A stretch of DNA of 64,000 bases, taken from positions 655,002,468 through 655,066,467 of the forward strand of contig NC_081409.1 of the NCBI RefSeq assembly GCF_030272615.1, written 5' to 3'. Positions 21,838-32,955 of this stretch are shown here, piece after piece. The stretch comes from Cryptomeria japonica. Its lineage: Eukaryota > Streptophyta > Pinopsida > Cupressales > Cupressaceae. The notes beneath the pieces are model-generated. The model saw only the letters and a program-made list of their open reading frames with translations, was not told the DNA's origin and made no database searches. The stretch's first letter is position 1; every line of letters begins with the position of its first letter. A program made the translations under genes and the position numbers.

Positions 21838-23255
21838 CTAGTCTTCATCTTTCAGAGCCTCCTTTTCTATTTTGGGCTCAATTTTAGAGAGCAGATGGGT
21901 ACTCTCCCTTGATTTTCTTCTAGTCAATACTTTTGCATTCTTGTCACCAATAATATTGTCATTAGAATGATTGATTCTGACATACCTTGGTGGTGTTGGT
22001 TTATTTCTTGGAGCTTCTTCTACCGGTTGTGAAAGTTCTACTTCACATGCTTCCTTATTCGCAGCTACACTAGGATTCTCTGCAGTAGGTTTGACCGGTA
22101 TAGTGTAATCGAATCCTTTATAGTCCTCTGGTTCACTCTTGTTGTCTTGTTCATTTTTCTCAAAGAACTCATCTAATCTAACATTTGCAATTTTCACAAT
22201 CTTATCGGTCCTTTTGTTCAAACATTGGTATTCTTTACTCTTTGTGGAGTAACCTAACTTGATTCCTTCATCACTCTTAGGATTGAAATTTCCAGAGTAC
22301 CCATCCCTCTTGATGTAGCACCTGCTTCCAAATACCTTGAAGTAACTCACATTGGGTGAGTATCCACACCATAATTCATAGGGAGTCTTATTTGTCCCCT
22401 TCTTCACCTATATCCGGTTCAAGGTATACACAATAGTACTCATTGCTTCTCTCCATAAGACATGTGGAATATCCTTCTGAATCATTAGAGTCCTAGCACA
22501 ATCAATTAGAGTTTTGTTTCTTCTTTCAGCAACCCCAATCTGTTGAGATGTTTTGGCTGCAAACATCTGCCTCATAATTTCATGTTCTTCACAATAATTT
22601 ATGAACTCTTGAGAGGTGAACTCTCCTCCTCTATCTGATCTCAAACATATCAGACTCTTAATGGTTCCTCCCTCCACTCGAGCCTTGAAGACCTTGAACA
22701 TGTGAAAGGATTTAGAATTTTTTTCTAGAATACAACCCACATCATTCTTGAAAAATCATCTACAAACAACATGAAGTATTGGTCCCCATAGAAACTCTTA
22801 GTCCTCATAGGACCACATAAATTTATATGCACTAAGTCCAACACATTCTCAGATGAATAAGATTTGCTACTGAAACTAGATCCGGTCAATTTTCCTAGTT
22901 GACAATATTTATACATAGCATTCTCAGGTTTCATAATGTCAGGCATACCTATGACAAACTTCATTTTACCATCCTTTGCTATGCTATCAAAATTAATATG
23001 ACACAATCTTTTGTGCCATAACCAAATGGCTTCTACCATTTCCATTAGGAAACTTCCTATAGTGGTGTCTAGGTAGAATTGATTACCTTTATTTTGTTTA
23101 CCGGTAGCAATTAGACCTCCTGACTTATCACTTATTTTGCATATTCCTTTATTAAAATCCAACTGGTAACCCTTATTGTTAAGTTGTGCAACACTTAACA
23201 AACTATACTTTATCCCTTTTGACCTAGTAAATATCTTCACAATTGGTTTTATCAT
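21838..23255 (-). pseudogene. Copia-D integrase
   Basis: Zinc-binding part IWLWHKRLCHINFDS and YKYCQLGKLTG (first Cys of CxxC replaced by Tyr). Core: LVHINLCGPMRTKSFYGD (the usual first Asp is Asn), MLFVDDFSRMMW, SDRGGEF, and QQIGVAERRNKTLIDCART with the Glu. C-terminal part NKTPYELWCG and VFGSRCYIKRDGYSG, then the hydrophilic linker to RT ending near 21838. Frameshifts lie near 22735 and 22407. The changes at the first Asp and the zinc Cys add to the evidence that it is inactive. Confidence 0.9.
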
Positions 23256-23381
23256 TTAGGGCAATAGATCCCTTACCTTTTATCGAACAGGGAGCATCAT
23301 TACCGAATCTCACTAGTCCTCCATCATAGTCCTCCATGCTAAGGAGTTTGTTTTTGTCACCAGTAATGTGGTGAGTGCAAC
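23256..23381 (-). pseudogene. Copia-D protease, 3' part
   Basis: The translation HHITGDKNKLLSMEDYDGG, VRFGNDAPCSIKGKGSIAL continues the protease whose active site DWVIDSGC is on the far side of gypsy-2 at 48934-48975. Together they show that gypsy-2 entered directly after the DSGC motif. Confidence 0.85.
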
Positions 23382-24431
23382 TGTGTGTGTGAAAAGTGGA
23401 ATAATTATCTATAAGTTGTAAGACACAACACTTCAATTAAGTCATTACATGTATGGTTAGACAGATATAATCATGAATATAAAAACCATAACAAATCGAC
23501 TCATTGCCTTCTAAAAGATGCAAGTATAGACTTGCTCTCAGATTTGTATAAGCAATACCAGTGATTAGACTACACCAAGACGAAGTATTTAATCTATATG
23601 AGCACACAAATAAGCTAAATGGATGCAAGATGTATGCAAGATTAATAGATATTAAGCTATATGAATTCACGCAATCATGATTAAAATAAATATACAAAAA
23701 AGCTAAACTAAGATGCAATAATCTCTAAAAAAAGCAATATATCTTCAATGACTCTAGAGCAAAAACTTCATAATAACAATAAATCTCTAGGGTGTTTTGA
23801 ATGAGATATGAAAGCTGAATCTATAAAAATTCACAAGGGAAAAAGCACAATTTAGGACAATTGAAATAATTGAGAAATCAGGTTCAGTTAACCTTGAGAA
23901 AGATTCCAATTATAGCTTGATTGAAATGCATTCAGATTAAAAGTTTGAGTTGCATTAGAGATAAATTTAGTTAATTCCATGCACTTGTTTGATTTATTCA
24001 AGAAAAAGAGTCTTTTCAATGCAACTAAACTTCTTTTTTCAAAAGCTTTGAGTTCCAATTTTAGAGAATGATTAATAATTCAATTTAGTACTTTTTCTAA
24101 TTTTCAATTCCTCTTTTTGTGATAAACCTCTCTTTATAAATTAATTCCTTTTTTTATGATTAAATGGCAAATTAATTAATTAATTAAATATGAAAGGATA
24201 TTTAGTAAATTAAAATAAAATAATTTATTAAAATAATTTTCTTGGAATGATTTAATTAAATAAATATTTAATTAATATTAAATGATTAACTTGCCATGTG
24301 ACATTTTGATTGATCAAAGAATTAATTGATTGTGTGTTCAAGGTTAATTTAATTGCCTTCGGTTAGGACCTTTGTGATGTTGTTGAGATTTAGGGGCCCA
24401 TGGTTTAGGTGACTATTTTTAGGGTATTACA
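23382..24431 (-). repeat. Gypsy-2 3' LTR
   Basis: 1050 bp, aligned over its length with 47883-48933. Both copies carry a TTAATTAATTAA stretch. The inner edge is followed by the PPT. Confidence 0.95.
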
Positions 24432-24445
24432 TTTTCCCCTCTTTG
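24432..24445 (-). promoter_or_regulatory. Gypsy-2 polypurine tract
   Basis: CAAAGAGGGGAAAA on the minus strand, directly against the 3' LTR. Confidence 0.85.
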
Positions 24446-26059
24446 AATTAATGTGCGAGCAGCGAGTTGGTTCAAAGAATAGTTGATGTCTAGGAGATAC
24501 GACTTCTGAACTTGATTGATCACAATCTAGATGAAGAGCAAGGTGTTTAGTTTGATTCAAAGCGATGAAACTGAACAGAGTGATTAAAGTGAAATCGATC
24601 TTGAACTTTATTGAACTAGGACCGATGAAGAGAAAAGATACTGAACTTGAACTTGATTGATCAAGAAGCATATCTTACCGATTTAGAACTTGATTGAACT
24701 AGACACAGTGAGTGAAGATAAAAATCATTCTTGAACTTGATGGATCAAGACATGATGAGAAAAGATAAACTATCCAGCTTGATTCAAGGCAATGAAACTG
24801 AACACCTGCTTAGATTGACCGCATGATCAAAGAAACTCTTTAAACTTTTGATTGAGTTTAAGCGGATAATTAGCTTGATTTAAAGCGATGAAACTGATTA
24901 ACATTAAGAGACTGATTCAGACAAAAAACAATATTAGCTTGATTTGAAGCGATAAAACTCATATGCCCCTAGCGATTGATTCTCTTTAGTTGAAAAAGAT
25001 TTTTGCTCGACTTTTGGTGAAGATTTGAAAATTTTCTCGACTTTGAAGATGTGAGGTCGGAAGGTCATGAGTATGCCCTTGGGAGAAAAATTGAAAGATA
25101 GCGAGGGTACATGATTTTTGGCAATTTGTAACAAGGATGATTATTTGAGCACGAAGAAAGATTAAGAGGAAATACTCAAAGATTTAGCGATGATTGAGGA
25201 GAAATTGGGCGCAAATTGAAGGAAGAATGAGCAATTGATGAAAGTTCTAAGTGGTCACAGTTGTGCAAAACTAACTAGAAGAACGATCTCGAATTTCGAT
25301 TTTGATCCCAAAAATGGAATCAGGACAATCAAATTAGCTTAGGGTACAATTTTCATGTCCATCAGAGCAAGTTTAAATATTAGGGTTTTGGCTATATAAG
25401 GCTTTCAAGTGTCATTTTCAATTCAATTTAACCTCTCAAAGTTTGAAAATTTGAAAAGCCCTCTGCAAAGAAAAATGGTCATTTTGATCAAGGAGCATCG
25501 ATTTGAGCACCAGAGATGTCATAATCGACCACGGAACTATGAGCCAACAGTAAGTGATGTATTTTAAGCCCTTAAATTTCATTATTTTGATTTTTTTTGT
25601 TAAATTTTTTATTTTTATGCATTGAAAAGTCGACCAATCTTGTTTTGTCATACGAGACGACACTATGTCTCGTACGACAAACTAACCTTTTGTGTTTTAT
25701 CATTTAAAACCATTAGTTTTGTTGTTCGGGACACCCCCTTGTGTCGTGCGACATTGTGTTTGATAGACCATTTTGTCATGCGAGATTGTGTTTCATGTTG
25801 TATTAGAGTCTTTTATCATGCTAGAGATATTCCTGACTCGTATGAGTTTCTTCCTATACTGTGAAATATTGTATGAAAAACAATGAGCATTTTTAAGGGT
25901 GCAAACATGAAAATTTGATTTTGCAATTAATATATTTGGATTTGCATGATGTTTAAGCTGCCTTATAGCATAATTTGGATTGTTTTCTGATGCTTTGTTG
26001 TTTGATTCTTGCAAGTTCAATTTCCACATGTTCTTTTTCGATGCATCTATCCTCTGACT
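24446..26059 (+). other. Gypsy-2 3' region upstream of the antisense PMD gene
   Basis: No coding sequence seen. It holds four copies of AGCTTGATTCAAAGCGATGA (24550, 24777, 24871 and 24935), interspersed GAACTTGATTGATCA words, and a cluster of CGTACGACA-like motifs (25640-25850). A TATA box at 25393 and a possible splice donor CAGTAAGTGATG near 25546 suggest that the end of this stretch is the 5' UTR or an intron of the PMD gene. Confidence 0.55.
25393..25400 (+). promoter_or_regulatory. Possible TATA box of the antisense PMD gene
   Basis: TATATAAG in the context GGCTATATAAGGC, preceded by TTAGGGTTTTG, a telo-box-like word common in plant promoters. It lies about 660 bases before the ATG, on the strand opposite to gypsy-2 transcription. 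Confidence 0.5.
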
Positions 26060-27859
26060 ATGAGGCTAGTGCGTGATTTATCTGATATACATAGAGAACA
26101 TATTGATTTGTGCAGATTTACCCACCTTCTAGATATTCCTAACATCCATGTGAATCATAGTATACTCACCGCACCTATGGAGAGATTTCACTCTGAGCAT
26201 AACAAATTTCATTTTCTAGTTGGGGAGATGACCATCACTCCCGAGGATGGTTACAGGATTCTCAGGATTCCATTCATTGGGGATAAGGTTGATTATGATT
26301 CTGCATAGTGTCCTGGTGTACTAGCTTTGAGATAGGTATTCCAGAATGAGGACATCCTTACGCAGTCCATTAGCTAGGATGATATGATGAGCAGGTACAA
26401 TGAGCAGTTTCCACTGGCTTGTGTCTTGGCAGGATTTATTGGTTGCTTTATTATGCCGGACATGGGACAACAGGGTTTCTTATGCGGGTGGGCTAGGATG
26501 CTACAGAGGCTTGTGGATCACCCTGAGAGGTTAGGATGGGGTTCTTGTGTGTTAGCCCACATCTATCGTGAGATGCATGAGATTGTATACCAAGATGGGA
26601 AGAGCATGGCTGCAGGAGTATTAATATTACAAATATGGGTATGGGAGCATATCATAGTGTGAAAACCTATAGTGGATGATGCCAGAGAGCCTCAACAACC
26701 TATTGTGTATAGATATTCTGGATACATTACTCAACCCCATCTAGGCAAGATAGAGTACTAGAGATGGTAGCTAGTTGACCTGATAGTTGTCATATGGAGA
26801 CTGCATAAGGGCCTAGAGTTTTGGGATGACTGGAGAGTTGTTTAGAGAGATATGTTCATGACTCATCCTCTTATTGACAGATCTATGATAGCCATTGAGG
26901 AGTTTGTTGTATCTCGGGTTATGAAGTAGTATGGTAGACCTTAGGGGATCTCATAGGACTTTACTATGTACGCTCGTTATGTAGACAAGGAGAGATGAGC
27001 ATGGCCCCCTAGGTTATCATATGCCTTGAGTATGCAGGAGCTGATTGGGGTACAAAAACTCAGGTGGGACTATTTGGATGATGTTGCAGATGTGGGTGTA
27101 TTGCCCCAATACAGGGATTGGTTCTAGTATCATCCATTCCCTAGATTTATAGATCTGACAGATCAGACGCCTCTCATAAAGGAGGTTGAGGATGATGCCC
27201 CTGCACAGGCACAAGGATAAGCATAGGGAGAGAGACAGGGATAGAGATAGAGACCAGAGGCTCCTAGGTGGGTAGGTGGTTATCTTGGTGTGAGTAGCAG
27301 TAGAGTACTAGCTGAGGAGAGACAATATCAGCTAGGAGAGGGTGGATCCTTAGGAGCCATCAGTGTGAGGATGAGTGGTACTAGGGTTCTAGAGAGTGGA
27401 GGAGAGGAGAAGCGAGTAGATCCTAGGTAGGTATGGTAGAGGAGGGGCGAGTAGGGTGGAGCTGGAGGTAGAGATGGAGGCGAGGAGCCTATGAAAGAGA
27501 AGGGGGAAGCTGATGTAATATGGTCAATGAGAGCTTGATTATCAGATCTGCAGTCACAGTTGACAGTGGCTCAGACACAGCTTGCAGAGAGAGACATACA
27601 ACTACTAGAGCTTAGAGAGGAGAGAGATCAGTAGCTGGCTGAGGTGAGAGCAGAGTGGTATGCCCTCTAGCAAGCGGCATTACACCAGACAAGTCAAGTA
27701 GCCTACTATGTGGTAGCCTATAACGTAGCAGTTCCATTGGCATAACAAGTTGTTCCCTATTATCAGTACATGGCACGATCTGAGGGAGCTTAGTCACCGA
27801 GATAGGATGTCGGTCAGTAGGCTCCACCACCTAGTGATGAGGGAGAGGCAGAGAGCTAG
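26060..27859 (+). pseudogene. Plant mobile domain (PMD, MAIN/MAIL-like) gene, antisense to gypsy-2
   Basis: One frame of 600 codons from ATG 26060 (MRLVRDLSDIHREH) to TAG 27857. PMD marks: LCRFTHLLDIPN, NKFHFLVGEMTITPEDGYRI, LRIPFIGDKVDYD, LAGFIGCFIMPDMGQQGFL, GWGSCVLAHIYREMHE and LQIWVWEHI, in family order. After the domain come a low-complexity part and a probable C-terminal coiled coil (LQSQLTVAQTQLAERDIQLL, 27540-27610). About 26 in-frame stops, some 21 of them TAG, break it, but I saw no frameshift. Family members occur as host genes and inside transposons. The role in the element is unknown. Its place between pol and 3' LTR, antisense, matches the extra antisense ORFs described for Tat-type elements. 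Confidence 0.85.
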
Positions 27860-29362
27860 ATTTTCATAGTTATGAGATTTTGTTAGATGCCCCATTCTTT
27901 TTGTAGCCTATACGATTCTTACTCCGATGGGAGATTGTATATGACAGTTGATATCATTTTTACCCTTAGACTTTTATTTGTAATCTGAGATATTTATGAT
28001 ATATACGAGATCCTGACTTGACTTCATCGTACTTGTGTTGATTGATTGTGAGAAGTTGTACTATATCCTTTATTCTATATGTATGCATTTCTTTTTAGTA
28101 TGGATGTATGAAATGTTGATGAATACGGATGTTTATTTTTTTTTGTTTCCTTTCATATGAAAATAAATGATGAAAATGAGTAACTATTAATGCAAATGTT
28201 TATTTTTTGTCATGCAATAATATGAATGTAAATGAATGTATGGATCTATATTAAATTCTTATGTATGCAACTAACATCTCAATAAACAAGTACTCGATCG
28301 GAGAAATAATGAAAACATGACCACTTAGCTGAGAAAAGATGACCTACATCAAACTCTCATTCAAACGATAAAGAGATCATTGTTATCACGCTGAAATCAC
28401 TCAAAATGCATAAAATGTGAAATGAATGCAACCTAAACCTAGTCACCAGATTTGGAATGAATAATTTTCATCACTAAGCATTTAAAAACATAGCAGGCAT
28501 AATAGAGTTCCTTTCTTTTCATGTGCAATATTAATTATCTTGTCCGCAATGACCCTTTTTTCATTCACATCCTTGGACAAATTATGCAGGCACCCGAATT
28601 GCACAGTAAAGAAATTCTCTCAAAATGGACAAAGAAATGATGCCAACCTCCCTATAGCATACAAATAAGTGGAGTCGAGGTATGTGTGGCAATTTCACCT
28701 TGATGTGGAGGCACTTATCATAGACACCTGACTGATTAGATGTTTCCAGATCATCAAAATCATTCCTACAAGTAAAAAACAAAGAAAATATTATGCCCCC
28801 AATCCTTGCTCCTGTTAGTCAATATAGACCTCTTCGAGTTACTTAGAGGGAATAATAATAAAAAACTAATATAAAAGATAGCACACAAAGAAAATTCCAT
28901 GCATATCTCAAACAATTAAGTGATTGTTTTCAGTAATGTTGTTTTTCTTGTTTACTCAGTGATAAAACTCTTCAGTAGTTTGGAGACATGTAACTGACTC
29001 AGATTGGATGGCCAGGTACCACTAATAGAAAGATGACTTGGTTGATAATGCTTAGGACTCATAAATTACTCTAGAGATTACCCAAAGACTGGGACATCGA
29101 TCAGTTTCAAGCCATGAGGGTTCCAAAAGAACCAAGATGTCACAAAAGTGACTAAAAGATATGTACAAGCGGAAATAAAGTTGCAGGAAAGAGGTAAATG
29201 CCAATGTTTTTTTGATAGATGGTGCTCTTGAGTACAAGAGGCACCTGTTTACCAGGTTTTCACCTACTTGGCAAAGATCTTTTTTTTTTTTTGACATTTT
29301 ATGATTTTTATGAGTTTTTTTTCATGACTTTTTAGCTGTACAGGTTGCTGGAGAAGAGAATA
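27860..29362. other. Non-coding stretch between PMD gene and gypsy-2 pol
   Basis: AT-rich, without convincing open frames or repeats. A 13-T run is at 29280. It should hold the 3' ends of both the PMD transcript (plus) and pol (minus), which face each other here. Confidence 0.6.
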
Positions 29363-30540
29363 CTAGGTGTAGAATTTCTTCAAGTGGATGGTGTTGATTG
29401 GTTCATAGAGCTGTTCTCCTTCCAATGTTGAGAGTTGATAGGCACCAGAGCCAAAGACTGCAGTAATGACATAGGGACCCAGTCGATTGGGTTCAAACTT
29501 CCCTTTGTTATCTCAAAACTATTGATTTTTAGGATTTTCTCTCATCACAAGGCCACCAACTTGAAATTCTCATTGTCGAACTTTCTTGTTATAACCTTTA
29601 GACATTCTCTTTTTATATTCTCTCAGATGATCAAATGGCACTTGCCAAAGGTCATCCAACAACTCAAGTTCTTGCAATCTAGATATTCTATAGTCTTCAT
29701 CAGTAACAAGACCTTGCAAAGAAACTCTCAAAGACGGTATTTCAACCTCAATAGGTAAGACTGCTTCAAACCCATACACAAAAGAAAAAGGTGTAGCCCC
29801 AGTAGGTGATCTGATACTTGTTCTATAAGCCCACAGTGCAGGATTAATCTATAGATTCCAATCCTTTCCAGATTTGTTTACTATTCTGTGTAAGATAGTC
29901 AACAAGTTTTTGTTAGATGCTCCAGCTTGTCCATTAGCTTGAGGGTAGTATATGGATGACAAGTGTTGTTTTATCTTGAATTTTTCACAAATTTCATCTA
30001 GATCTTTGTTCTTGAATTGTCCCCCATTGTCAGTCACAATGGATGAAGGTATACCATACCTATAGATAATATAGTTAAGGATGAATAGAGCTACTTGTTT
30101 ACTAGTTGTTTTGATTAGCGGAACCACTTCTACATACTTAGCGAAGTACTTAGTGGTAGTTATGATAAACTTATGACCATTTGATGATATAGGATATATT
30201 TGGTGAATGAGGTCAAAAGCTCATTGTTGAAAAGGTCAATGTGTAATGAAGGGTATCATATCCCTCGCTAGACCATGTATGAGGTTCCCATGTAACTGGC
30301 ACTTCTCACAAGTTTTAGCAAATTTTATGGCATCTTTCTCCATGTTTGGCCAATAGTAGCCCGCTCTAAGTAGTTTCTGAGCTAAAGTTAGACCATTTGG
30401 ATGAGATCCACAAATACCTTCGTGAACTTCAGATAATGCGCATTGAGACTCTTCAGCTTCTAGACACCTAAGCAAATTATTATCTAAACCTTCCCTAAAT
30501 AAATCATTAGCAATGATGACATACCGTGAAGCATTTCAGA
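29363..30540 (-). pseudogene. Gypsy-2 integrase
   Basis: Zinc-binding H2C2 part at 30475-30236 (HEGICGSHPNG, then CEKCQLHG). The core at 30127-29849 has IVTDNGGQF (second Asp) and YYPQANGQAGASNKN, where the family has GQAEASN: the catalytic Glu is Gly. The C-terminal part 29779-29363 (YGFEAVLPIEVEI, LREYKKRMSKGYNKKVRQ, KFEPNRLGPYVI, INTIHLKKFYT) ends with TAG at 29363-29365. The domain parts share one frame with stops between them. The catalytic change would by itself prevent strand transfer. Confidence 0.9.
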
Positions 30541-31300
30541 TTAGGTTTCTTTTCTCATTACGGGTAAGATTGGGAGGGACAATTTGGTCACATAGATAGG
30601 AATAAATATGGTTGTAATAGGATGAGTTATGTCTAATAATAGAATAGACAATCTAGGAGCTAGGAGAATTATAGGCTGGGTAATGTAACTCTTCCACCAA
30701 GAATTCAAAGTGAAATTTATACTCTTGTAGCTGTGGTATAGACGCCAGGGTTCCCATAGCATTTGTTGCTCTATTTGTTGATCTAGGAATCTGTTGGAAT
30801 GATACAAAAGTGAAATATTTCTTGAGATCATCAACCATTCTCTTTTAAGGCATTAGTTTCTCATCCTTAGTCTGATATACATCATTTATTTGGTTGATGA
30901 TTAGTTGAGAATCCCCATAGATGTGTAATTCTGGAACCTTCCATTCGATAGCCAGCTTGATCCTATTTACCAAAGCTTCATATTTTGCAATGTTGTTTGT
31001 GCAAGGGAAGAGAATCTTGTAAGATTTTGGGATTGAATATTTTTTAGAAGTAATAAAAATTATTCCGGCACCAAATCCATGTTGAGTAAAAGACCCATCA
31101 AAGAACATCTTCCACAATTGTTGAGTAAGATGTATGATGGATTCATCTGGAAAGTCTATATGCAAGGGATGACTATCTTCAAGTGGAGCATCAACAAGTT
31201 GATCTAGGATGACCTATCCTTTGATAGCTTCTCATTCTACATATTCAATATCAAATTCTATGAGAATCATGACCCATTTAGCCAATCTTCCTATAAGTGT
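30541..31300 (-). pseudogene. Gypsy-2 second RNase H (aRNH)
   Basis: The translation reads WKMFFDGSFTQHGFGAGIIF, PCTNNIAKYEALVNRIKLAI, LHIYGDSQLIINQIND, then LKKYFTFVSFQQIPRSTN and ATNAMGTLASIPQ. DGS, the E of KYEA and the D of GDSQL are the catalytic set, all present. It is in frame with the integrase to its left and the RNase H to its right, apart from stops. Its presence next to the RT-linked RNase H assigns the element to the Tat/Ogre group. Confidence 0.88.
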
Positions 31301-32955
31301 TTATTTGCTAAGAAGATATTTGAGAGGATCAATCTTTCCCACTAGCTTAATAAAATGTGCTAGAATGTAGTGTCTTAACTTTTGTGATGCAAAGACTAAT
31401 TCCAAAAATGATTTTTCTATTATAGAATAGTTCATCTCATAGGACACCAAGGTTCTACTAATATAGTATATAGCTCTTTCCTTTTTATTCTCATCCTGTT
31501 GTGCCAGAAGTGCCCCTAGTGATGTATCAGTAGAAGATATATAGAGAATCAAGGGTTTGTCTTGAATTGGTGGCATCAAGATAGGTGCATTAGAAAGATA
31601 TTCCTTTATTTTCCTCAAGTGTTGTTCCCAATCTTCATCCCTGTTGTATTTGACTCCTTTTGATAATGGCTTTGTGAATGGTTGAGTCTTATCTGTTGGT
31701 TGATAAATGAAGCATCTTATTGATTGGAGACATCCTTGTAGACTTCTCATTTGACTGATATTCTTTGGAGGTGGAATTTCCATTATAGCTTGGAGCTTCT
31801 CATGATCAACCTCAATTCCTTTCTTTCAAATGATGTAACCAAGTAACTTTTCTGATGTTACCCCGAATGCACACTTTTAGGATTTAGCTGGAGCTTGAAT
31901 TTTTCCATTCTGTTTAGTATGAGGCCTAGTTCTTGAATATGTGTGGATCTCTTCATGGTCTTTACTAAGGTTTCATCAACATAATCTTCCATTTTTTTGT
32001 GCATCATTTCATGGAAGATAGTAGTTATTGCTCTTTGATAGGTTGCTCCAGCATTCTTTATCCCAAATGGCATGACATTCCAGCAGAAGGTTCCCCATGC
32101 ACTGAAAGTTGTCTTTTCTTGATCTCTAGGAGCTATCTTGATCTGATTATAACCAGAGAATCCATCCATTAGTGAGTACATCTTATATCCAACAGTCATA
32201 TCCATTATCATATCAATGTTGGGCAATGGAAAATTGTCTTTAGGACATGCTTTGTTGAGATAGCTGAAGTCTATGCAAACTCTGATAGATTTGTCTTCCT
32301 TAGATATAGACACTGTGTTTAATATGAATTCTCCATAGTCTTTAGCTCTAATATATCCATCTTTTAGAAATGTTTCCAGCTCAACTTTGACCAGCAGTGC
32401 CACATGAGGGTGCATTTTATGGAGTTTTTGCTTGACTGGTTTAACTCCTGGTGTAGTAGAATGATGGTGCATGATGAGATCAGGGTCTAGACCTAGCATA
32501 TTAGAGTATCTCCATGCAAAGTTGATCTTCTTTTCTAAAAAGAGATTGCTAAAATCTTTCAACTCTTCTGCTGATAGTGATTGAGCTAAGTGGATGATAT
32601 GTGGCATCTCTGGACTGCCAATGTTTATCGATTGAGTTGGTTCAATCAATACTGAAGATCTTTCCTGAAAGTGACTTGGTAGAACATCAAGTATCTCACC
32701 TTCAAGTGCCTCAGAGAGGTTTTCACCCTTAGGTATGTCCTTTGTCTTTACTATTTCTGATTCTGACACAACCACAATGTGGTTTTCGCCATCATATCTT
32801 TTCTTATTTTTCTCTTTTTTATTTTTGCGACTAAGATACTTGATGTCTCTTTCCATTATACTCTCACTTTGTTCACTAGTGGAAGAGTCCATTAATTCAA
32901 CTGCATGAAGATAATACACTAAAGTGTAGTCATTGGAAAATATAGGTACATTCAT
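31301..32955 (-). pseudogene. Gypsy-2 reverse transcriptase and RNase H
   Basis: RT: LDPDLIMHHHSTTPGVKPVK, KMHPHVALLVKVELETFLKD, CIDFSYLNKACPKDNFPLPN, YSLMDGFSGYNQIKIAP, WNVMPFGIKNAGATYQRA and the catalytic MEDYVDETL near 31985 (YVDD changed to YVDE, second Asp lost). A one-base deletion near 31877 (PKSVHSG where the family has PKKCAFG) shifts the frame. RNase H follows at 31783-31301 (PPPKNISQMRSLQG, LILYISSTDTSLGALLAQQD, YYISRTLVSYEMNYSIIE). The stretch 32955-32600 is the variable segment before RT. Confidence 0.9.

Noticed and set aside
26009-27859. PMD frame as an ordinary host gene
   Set aside because: It lies between pol and the 3' LTR inside well-defined gypsy-2 ends, and no LTR or TSD separates it from the element.
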